From Cadophora sp. MPI-SDFR-AT-0126 (Eukaryota; Ascomycota; Leotiomycetes; Helotiales; Ploettnerulaceae): 64,000 nucleotides of DNA. The position numbers were made by a program, and so were the translations under genes. The notes below the pieces were generated by a model, which was given only the letters and a program-made list of their open reading frames with translations, was not told the DNA's origin and made no database searches. The stretch covers positions 310,001-374,000 of the forward strand of contig JAGMVK010000028.1 in NCBI GenBank assembly GCA_020747065.1, written 5' to 3'. This document shows, in pieces, positions 57,056-64,000 of the stretch; position 1 is the first letter of the stretch, and every line of letters begins with the position of its first letter.

Positions 57056-58297
57056 AGTTGTGGTATAAGCTCACGGAATGGGCGGAATGAGAATTCGGAG
57101 GGATGTACATAGGTCGGCGTTTATAATGGATGCATCAGCCACAGTTGGCAAATACACAGTTTTCTCATTGACCAACCCTTGGACGTGTCTTTCTTGAGGG
57201 AAATCTGCAACCCCGCAGGTTGTCAATACATCGGACATGCCCGTTTTCTTGGTGGATTTCAGCCGTCAAGCAATACGAAAACGTCCTGAGTGGTTATACA
57301 AGTGGTACAGGACCGTGGAAAGGCAACCCAAATCACTACCAACAAGAGAGGGGCTGATATGGATGCCAAAGATACTCTGGTCGGTTTTGGCAGTCAACAG
57401 GGATATCATAGCGGAAGGCTGCTGTCCTCCCAACAGTCTTGTCAGCCAAAGTGCCTCTTCTTAATTTGTTGTGTTCTGTATCCGCTCCTTTCAAATCTTT
57501 CTATTCTACCTTTCGCCAGTGCGATCAGAGTCTGTGTCTTTGCAAAACATGAGAACCTCTCAATCGATAGTGCAGCGCTCTATTAGCGGTCCTGTAGCGC
57601 CTGTTGCAAGCTACCTAGATTCTATGTTTCGTGTAGCACCAATAATTATCCTGTACTGTTCTTTTCGATGCAGCTTCAAGTTCCTCTATAGGCTGCAGCA
57701 ATTTTTCATATCCAGCCAGTGCTACAGCACTTGGTTCAAAACCCCAAAGGGTCTGTACACTCGGTACTTCGGAGTTCCGCGGTGTTTGCGCTATCATTTA
57801 CTCGAAAAAGTTTGGTTCCGGCACTTGGCGCGCTTCACCATAGTCCAAGGTCCAGTGTTGGTACACTTGGTAACATCGTTACTCCACTTGGTTGATGGAG
57901 CAGAGCACCAAGTCAGAACTAGCGGGCTTCGCTGCGAATACCAAGATTTGTTTACCAAGTTATGGAAGCAAAGTAGACTGAGTCGTTTGAATGCACCTCT
58001 GAATGTTAATGTCAGAATATGTATCACTTATCTGCTTGTTCAACCCAACTTGTTTGAAGTTGCAACAGTACCTTAAGATTTCACATACAGTTCAGATATA
58101 AAACATGTTGTCCGAACTTAAAAGGTAACCGCCCTGTCGTACTGCTGTGTTACACTGGTATTGAGCAAGGTTGAAAGTACACTGTAGCAGACATTGGGAC
58201 ATCTACTCGTCATTGCCACTCGATTTTTGCTCTTATATCCCTCCCCCCACCCGTTTGAAAACAGAAAAAGTATCTATCATCAGGAATTATCTTCACA
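57056..58297. other. Intergenic with clustered ACTTGGT/ACCAAGT motifs
   Basis: About 1.24 kb. A 201-codon frame at 57471-58076 (+) has no recognisable domain, no signal peptide I trust and no neighbours of similar composition, so I do not call it. Five exact copies of ACTTGGT or its complement lie in 57729-57960 (see findings). The right end is the promoter of the beta-propeller-like gene. Confidence 0.5.
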
Positions 58298-59817
58298 ATG
58301 AAGCTACTACTACTTCTCGTCTCGTCCGTGGTTGCAGTCTCAGCTCTTGGAAAACGATACGACCTTGACGGCAATGGTATCCCAGATTACTGTTATGATG
58401 ATGATGCCGGCATCGCTCACTGTCTCGACTCAAACAATAAGTGGGCGACTTTCAAAGGCACTGCCACCAGGAAATTAACCGCAACTTCGGCATCGACAAA
58501 GTCAATCTCCATAAGCCCTCGAACAATCAGTTCAGTTCAAGTAACAACTCCATCAAAGTCAACAAGTTCGGCTCGGACATCGAGCTCGTCTAAATCATCG
58601 ACTTCATCGAAACCAACAACCTCATCTCGCGTGACATCATCTTCTTCTCGGGCAACAACGTCGTCAAACTTCAACATATCCAGATCCACAACGCCCAGCT
58701 CAACCGTCTCCACCCCCTCCCTCTCCTCCCCTTCAACGTTCGCCGCACAAAACAACACCAAATGGTCCATCTCGCTCATGGGCTACATCTACTCCAGCAG
58801 CATCCCCGACTTAAACTGGGACAAAGGCCGGACCTCGGTCCTCTCCGGAACAACATTCTGGAATTTCGGCGACGTCGGATCCAAGAGTGGTCTCAAAAAT
58901 GGCTTTTCTATGGGTGCTGCATTCTATGCTTCGAAGACTAATATCTTGGAGGTGGATACGAAGGAAATCAAGAATGTCAATGGGTGGGATTTTGCGAAGC
59001 CTTGGCAGGGAGATCCGCCGCCGCGGAATAATACGCGATTCTGGGGGATGGATACTTCGAATGTGGCGGAGGTGACACCCGGTGAAGGCATTGGGTTTGT
59101 GGTATGTGATAATCTCTATCTGGCTTTTTCAGATCAAAATTAAGTCTCGCATAGTGGGAAATCTGGAGATCAACCACAGGCCAATACGTCGATCGTGGCT
59201 CCGGCATGATCAAAGTGACACTTGGCTCGAAGGTTCCAATCGCGAACCGCACCGGTCCTCTCATCACCGGACCCGACGGCCTCCAAGTCGGACTCATGAC
59301 GGTGCTCAAGGCCGAAGGGTACATCTACGTGTACAGCAATGGCGCATCAGAGAATTTTGTTGTTGGGCGCGCGAAACTGAGTAGTGCTTTCGATGCAACG
59401 AAGTACGAGTTTCTCAAGAAAACTGGGGAATGGGTGACTGGTATCCCGAAAGCGAATGATACTACTTATGGTGTCCAGGGATATGTCCGGAGTAATGGGC
59501 AGGTTCGTTTTTCTCCTTTAAGACATGCTCAAATAAGCAGAAACTGACTTCGTGGCCGCGTACAGGGCTCGATCATGTACTCGAACTACCTCAAGAAGTA
59601 CATGCTCTTCACAGGCGCTTATGGGTATTACATGAATTTCTATACTAGCGATACCCCGTCTGGTCCTTGGTCTGGGCGGTATATTCTAACGGTTGCCTGT
59701 GGATATGGGATTAATGTGCATCCGGAATTCAGTCCGGGTGGGGATCATAGGGTTCTGTATATCTCGAGTGGGTCTGCGGATGGGATCACGATGTATAAGG
59801 TGGAGTTTAAGTACTAG
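58298..59817 (+). CDS. Secreted beta-propeller-like (DUF4185/GH43-like) protein with Ser/Thr-rich linker
   Basis: Three exons: 58298..59105, 59180..59502, 59566..59817 (460 aa). A signal peptide (MKLLLLLVSSVVAVSA) is followed by a Lys-Arg (residues 19-20) Kex2-type site and a Ca-binding-loop-like D-L-D-G-N-G-I-P-D. Residues about 50-140 are almost all Ser/Thr. The C-terminal domain (from about 155) shows WSISLMGYIYS, TTFWNFGDVGS, GFSMGAAFYAS, GYIYVYSNGASENFVVGRAKLSS, KKYMLFTGAYGYYMNFYTSDTPSGPWS and YGINVHPEFSPGGDHRVLYISSGSADG: short beta-blade repeats like those of DUF4185/GH43-like glycosidases. Enzymatic activity is unproven. Intron 1 uses a non-optimal donor (GTGATA) to keep frame; a stronger donor 4 bp upstream (GTATGT) would break it. 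Confidence 0.8.
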
Positions 59818-61215
59818 TTTTGAGGTCAACGAAGAGTATTTAGGCCAGATTAGGGCGTAGAAGGGTACAGTTCTAAATGTTATCTCGAATTTACTGACCA
59901 GATGTTTCCTCGTCCACGTGACATTTAGGCCAGAACAGCATTGGGAGTAAGCAGTCTTTGGCCCTTGGTTCGGCCGGCTTCGTATTCTGCTCATCCGTAC
60001 CATAACCAGTAATGCTAGATTTCCAATCTTTCTTACCTTTCTCAAAGTGAGGCTGGTTGGCTGAAAGCCTGAGCTGGCGAGCTGAGAGCCCAGGCTGGTT
60101 GTCAAGACGGCATAACGCTCTCAGCCAGCGGCTGAGTCGCAAGATGTACTCAGTCGACCTTAAATACATGAGAGTGGCCCTGCAAATGATAATAGACAAT
60201 GCTGCGTCTGTCGTCCAAATAAACTCTTTAAGTTTTAGCCGGCCCTGGAACGGCCATAAGCTTACTTTGGGAATAATGGAAACTTGCTTGGGCGGCCGAT
60301 GGGTTGAGATATATGGATAGTCGGAGCCTCAATCACCCGATAGGATAACACAGCAAGAGATATTTCATTTGTAGGATGCGCTCGTTTACTTCCTAAATAG
60401 GAAAGCTTGATGTAGTTGAGAACAGATGCCTTGGCGTTGGTAATCCGACTCCGATGCCTCGCTCAAGTGGGAATTTAATCTGAGCACTCTTGATCCCTTT
60501 TCTTAGGACGATCACGGGATAAAGACTCGCAGAAATACATGAGCAAACTCCTTTCCGACCGGATCATAAGAAATCGTTGCTATTACGTCCATAAGTAATA
60601 GGTATGAAATGACTAGGTTGAGGAAAATTTCGATTTTAGGGAAATCCGAGCGACCCTTGTCTCCCGCAAACGACCAATGACGAATAAATCAGCCTCACAC
60701 ACGACCCCTGCCTAGGCTCCCGTATATACACATCTCTGATTCGCCAGACCACCTGTCAAACGGAATGTCGGATTAAGCTTTTATACACGCTCTTCTGCAA
60801 CAACTCGAAGCGAGGGCCCAGAAGGAGTTTCGGAGTGAGATGTCGGAGAGAAGTGGTGCCGATTGTGAAGACACTAACCACTCATACACCACGGCCCTGG
60901 AACACGGCACGATTCTTTACGAGACGAGTGAGGGTACATATCTTGGATGATGCCCACATTTGATGCGAGGACTTTTTTCACTGCTTTTCTGCTTCTGTTT
61001 GGATCGTTGTCGGCATAGGATTTGACCTCGTTTCGTGCAGCATCCAGGCGTTCTTTATTCGTTTCACATTCTCTGTTTGGTTGTAATTCACGGAGGGATA
61101 CTTCCGTTTGCTCTTGACTCAAGGCTGTGCCGCTCATAGCCTTGCCATTACTTAGTCAAGACTCAGCCTTTCGACTTCATTTTTCTCTCCTTCAATATCA
61201 ATCGTTAACAGCAAG
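59818..61215. other. Intergenic, no supported gene except a small ORF
   Basis: About 1.4 kb between the propeller-like and RTA1 genes. A minus-strand frame of 87 codons (60874-61137) is listed separately. Near 60,050-60,130 short GC-rich direct/inverted repeats (two GGCTGGTTG copies at 60,052 and 60,091, and gctctcagccagcggctgag at ~60,117) could fold into an imperfect hairpin. Confidence 0.5.
60874..61137 (-). CDS. Small hypothetical ORF, divergent from the RTA1 gene
   Basis: 87 codons, start 78 bp from the RTA1-like ATG on the opposite strand. The N-terminal 60 residues are charged and helix-prone (REC-ETNKERLDAARNEVKSY), protein-like in composition, with no cysteine-rich or membrane segment. 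No family recognised. It may be a genuine short gene that continues through an intron, or a chance frame. Confidence 0.35.
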   Translation of the reverse strand: MSGTALSQEQTEVSLRELQPNRECETNKERLDAARNEVKSYADNDPNRSRKAVKKVLASNVGIIQDMYPHSSRKESCRVPGPWCMSG

Positions 61216-62288
61216 ATGGATTCGTTTCTCTCCTCCACGATGAGCCTCGTAGCTCGCAAGACCCGCTTGGAAATGCTAGCCGAATGCACCGTCGACACCT
61301 GCCCAATCGACAGCTCATACTATTTCTACCGAGTCTCGCTCGCTGCAAATGCAACCTTCATCGCACTCTTCGCCATGTCCCTGATCGGATTCTTGGTCAC
61401 GTATGCGGTTACACGTCGAGGAACTGCCTTCACATTTGCCGTCTCGGCAGGTGTCATCTTGGAGGTTATTGGATATGCAGGACGGATAATGAGTTGGAAG
61501 AACCAGTGGGAGGAGAATGGATTCTTGATGCAGATTGTGTGTCTCACGATTGCTCCTGCGTTTATTGCAGGTGGCATTTATCTCTGCTTGAGACGTATCG
61601 TGTATGCTTTCGGGCCGGAGAATTCGCGAATTGCACCAGAAACATATACTCGCTTCGTATGTCAACATTTTAGTCCTGTGTATCCGCATCTACTGATAAG
61701 TTAAAGTTCATCCCATGCGATCTCCTCTCGCTTCTCCTCCAAGCGGCAGGTGGTGGCATCGCCTCATCGGCCTCCCACCAACACAAATCCACAAAAGTAG
61801 GCGACCACATCATGGTCGCCGGTCTCGCATTCCAAGTCCTCACCCTCCTCATCTTCATGGTCCTCTGCGGCGACTTCGCGATCCGCACTCGTCGCCGCTA
61901 TAAATCCCTTGGCGAGGCAGCATTCGACCAGAACCACCACTTCGTCACTTTACGCCACTCGAAGAAATTCAAGGGATTTCTTGCAGCTTTGACGTTGGCC
62001 GCGATTTGCATATTTTGGAGAAGCGTGTACAGAGTTGCGGAGTTGGCTGAGGGTTGGACAGGAAGTCTGATTAAGAGGCAATGGTTATTTGTTGGGTTTG
62101 AGGGTGTGATGGTTATTGTGGCTTGTTTGGCTCTCAACTTTTTCAATCCTGCTTTTGCGTTTTCTGAGGGTGTGACGGGATTGGGTGGATTGGGAAGTAA
62201 GAAGAAGATGCGAAAGCAAAGGGAGAAGGCGAACGAGGGAAGTTCTAACAGTAGCGATGTTGACGGTGGGTTGAAGGCGAATGTTTAG
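61216..62288 (+). CDS. RTA1-family membrane protein (lipid-translocating-exporter type)
   Basis: Two exons: 61216..61656 and 61707..62288 (340 aa; 50-bp phase-0 intron). Seven hydrophobic segments in the usual RTA1 layout. Diagnostic blocks are SAGVILEVIGYAGRIMS, FLMQIVCLTIAPAFIAGGIYLCLRRIVYAFG, and after the intron FIPCDLLSLLLQAAGGG, VAGLAFQVLTLLIFMV and IFWRSVYRVAEL. The short cytosolic tail is Lys-rich then acidic (KKKMRKQREKAN...). Yeast relatives (RSB1, RTA1) are linked to sphingoid-base efflux or 7-aminocholesterol resistance; substrate here is unknown. Plasma membrane or ER. Confidence 0.92.
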
Positions 62289-64000
62289 ATGGCTTAGGAA
62301 GAGCATATATAGATGATGTAATGATTGAGATACCACGATAAAGTTGGGATATACAACCATAGATTTGGATGGATTTCTACTGTTCACAATGAATCTAGGT
62401 AGAATAGCATGTAAAATAGACTGGGCTGTCCCATGTACCAAGCTTCATGGTGCCGGAACTGCTCGCATGATTGAAGACCACTTGAAGTACTCGGCTTGTT
62501 TTGGATGATGTCTGCAAGAGGGTGGTGGCTGTTATTGTCCGTCAAATCATCAAATACATCGTAAAGAATTGCGTCACTTTCGATCGTGAAGTTTGCGATC
62601 CTACCTCTTCTCCAGTAGCAATTGCTATCTGAAGCTGTGAGTGGGGAGCTGCTCTCCCGCAGCTGACATATCACATAGCACAGAATGAACTATCTTCAGG
62701 ATTCAGATCTGGGTAAAGAAATTAATAGAATGTACATTTATTCTTGCGCAAAGACAGCTCCTAAATAAGTTCATGCACGTATTATTGTTGAGGAGAAAAG
62801 CGGACGCACTCGGCTCTAATACGCATTAAATCATGGTGTGCACTTATCCATTCTGTCACGTGAAACGTCTTGAAGCAAATCTCAAATTCATTAATGACAC
62901 GCAGAATTTCGCTATCAAGACCTCCCTTCGCCTGCGACCCGATCTCGCAGCCATATCTTCAGATGATCAAACACCGAGTAGGGCTGCACCTCGACAACAC
63001 CAAAAAATCTCAAAAATTCTCCAACCTCCAAGGGACAGTTGCGCACAATTCGCGACCGAAATTAATTCCCGTAGACTGTTTTATGTCAATTATCGCAACC
63101 CATTAAATGCGCGACGAAAATTTGGCGAGAAGGAACACCAAAAATTTGGGGTGCAGACTTACAGGGGTCGCTTGGCTGCGTGTTGTTAAGCGAGACCTCT
63201 CCCCCATTCGGAATGACAACTTGGGTTGTGGTGGGCATTTTCGCTTCGAAAAAATCGTGGTTTTTTGGAGGGGTGTGGCACTTGGGTTCTAAGCGAGATG
63301 GAGTATTGAAAATGCGAAAATGTCGAGGTTTGAGGGAGTTGGAGCTGAGAAGGGAGGAGAGCTGCATTTATACCCAAGACAGTGACGAGTCACGGGAAAT
63401 TCATGATGTGAGGATGGCCAGTAAGATAAGATCCTAAGAGCCAGGATCGCGGAAGAGAGTTAATTGGTAGTGACTGCTGTGGCAGCAGAAGCTAACTGCT
63501 TTGTTCACCGATTTCCCAGAGCGATAGTGAGGTGAAAAAGTGAGGGGACATGATGCAGTGATGGAAGGCCACAGTGGCTCTCTTCAGGGACAACAACCTG
63601 TTTTTAGCAGCCTCAGAGTCAGCTTCAATGCTATCAAACCTTCATATCCTTACTGTGATACAGTACTCCAGCCGCTTATGACACTAAACTTGGGTGAGGC
63701 TAGTTGTAAGTCGCCAAAGCCGACGTATAGGCAAATTATACGTCGCAACAGGACACCAGATCAGGCCGATTATGCAACAACAAAGACTTGATATTCTTGC
63801 ATCCAGGTCATAAGATATATTCAAAACTTCGACTGCTGCTATCGAAACGCGAAACACGAGGCGGCGTAGTTCTGCAATCTACCTCACGCTAAAATGGGGA
63901 TTTGCCCGATATCCTTTCTGTCATTATCCAGAATTTAACTCAACAGTATTATAAACTACTCACTTCTCATTTGTTCTAGTCCGAGCATACATTGGAAAGC
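62289..64000. other. Intergenic to window edge, no supported gene
   Basis: Short ORFs on both strands (62384-62674 minus; 62833-63189 and 63540-63791 plus; 63086-63367 minus) show no domain and mutually overlap. I see no RNA gene or repeat of note; a gene may start beyond the right edge. Confidence 0.45.

Noticed and set aside
57471..58076. 201-codon open frame on the + strand
   Set aside because: No domain or conserved motif and a composition unlike neighbouring proteins; overlaps a motif-rich intergenic region. A chance frame is more likely.
60050..60130. Possible hairpin RNA or small repeat
   Set aside because: Pairing is imperfect and I cannot support transcription; noted only as a local repeat.

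Overview
The window looks like a contig from a filamentous ascomycete (Pezizomycotina; my guess is Leotiomycetes/Helotiales). Genes carry short introns, mostly 44-104 bp with GT...AG ends. The families present (2EXR, Zn2Cys6 regulators, RTA1, an UPO-type peroxidase, fungal tubby-like and DUF5519/luciferase-domain proteins) are typical of such genomes. Two blocks are extremely AT-rich retrotransposon relics with the hallmark of repeat-induced point mutation (RIP): C-to-T and G-to-A decay that turns D into N, G into R/E, C into Y, and Q/W into stops.

Layout. 1-~13,250: AT-rich graveyard holding a left-truncated Ty3/Gypsy pol on the + strand (RNase H end and integrase, ~1-1,960), about 5.5 kb of unassigned decayed DNA, and an oppositely oriented Gypsy gag-protease-RT relic (~7,700-11,100, - strand). 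13,460-~21,085: gene island with a 2EXR protein, an 862-residue zinc-finger protein, and only weak hypothetical ORFs near 18.5-21 kb. 21,086-28,157: a complete RIP-decayed chromodomain Gypsy element with two 155-bp LTRs. 28,158-64,000: gene-rich euchromatin.

Gene order in the right part: serine beta-lactamase-like secreted protein (-), Zn2Cys6 regulator (-), tubby-C-like protein (+), 2EXR pseudogene (-), UPO/chloroperoxidase-type haem-thiolate peroxygenase (-), DUF5519 protein (-), NADPH-cytochrome P450 reductase (-), MFS sugar transporter (-), second Zn2Cys6 regulator (+), cytochrome P450 (+), GPI-type cell-surface protein with an apparent frameshift (+), NmrA-like reductase (+). Three conserved genes follow: the OST48/Wbp1 oligosaccharyltransferase subunit (-), divergent from the complex I 9.5 kDa subunit (+), then a secreted beta-propeller-like protein (+) and an RTA1-family membrane protein (+).

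The 31-54 kb segment concentrates oxidative enzymes (peroxygenase, P450 and its reductase partner, NmrA-like reductase) with a transporter and two regulators. It could be a small catabolic or specialised-metabolism neighbourhood, but no polyketide synthase, NRPS or terpene synthase backbone is visible, so this is inference. I found no CRISPR array and no tRNA or rRNA gene that I could support. Exon boundaries below were placed by hand from splice consensus and frame continuity; each multi-exon model I give sums to a whole number of codons unless stated otherwise.
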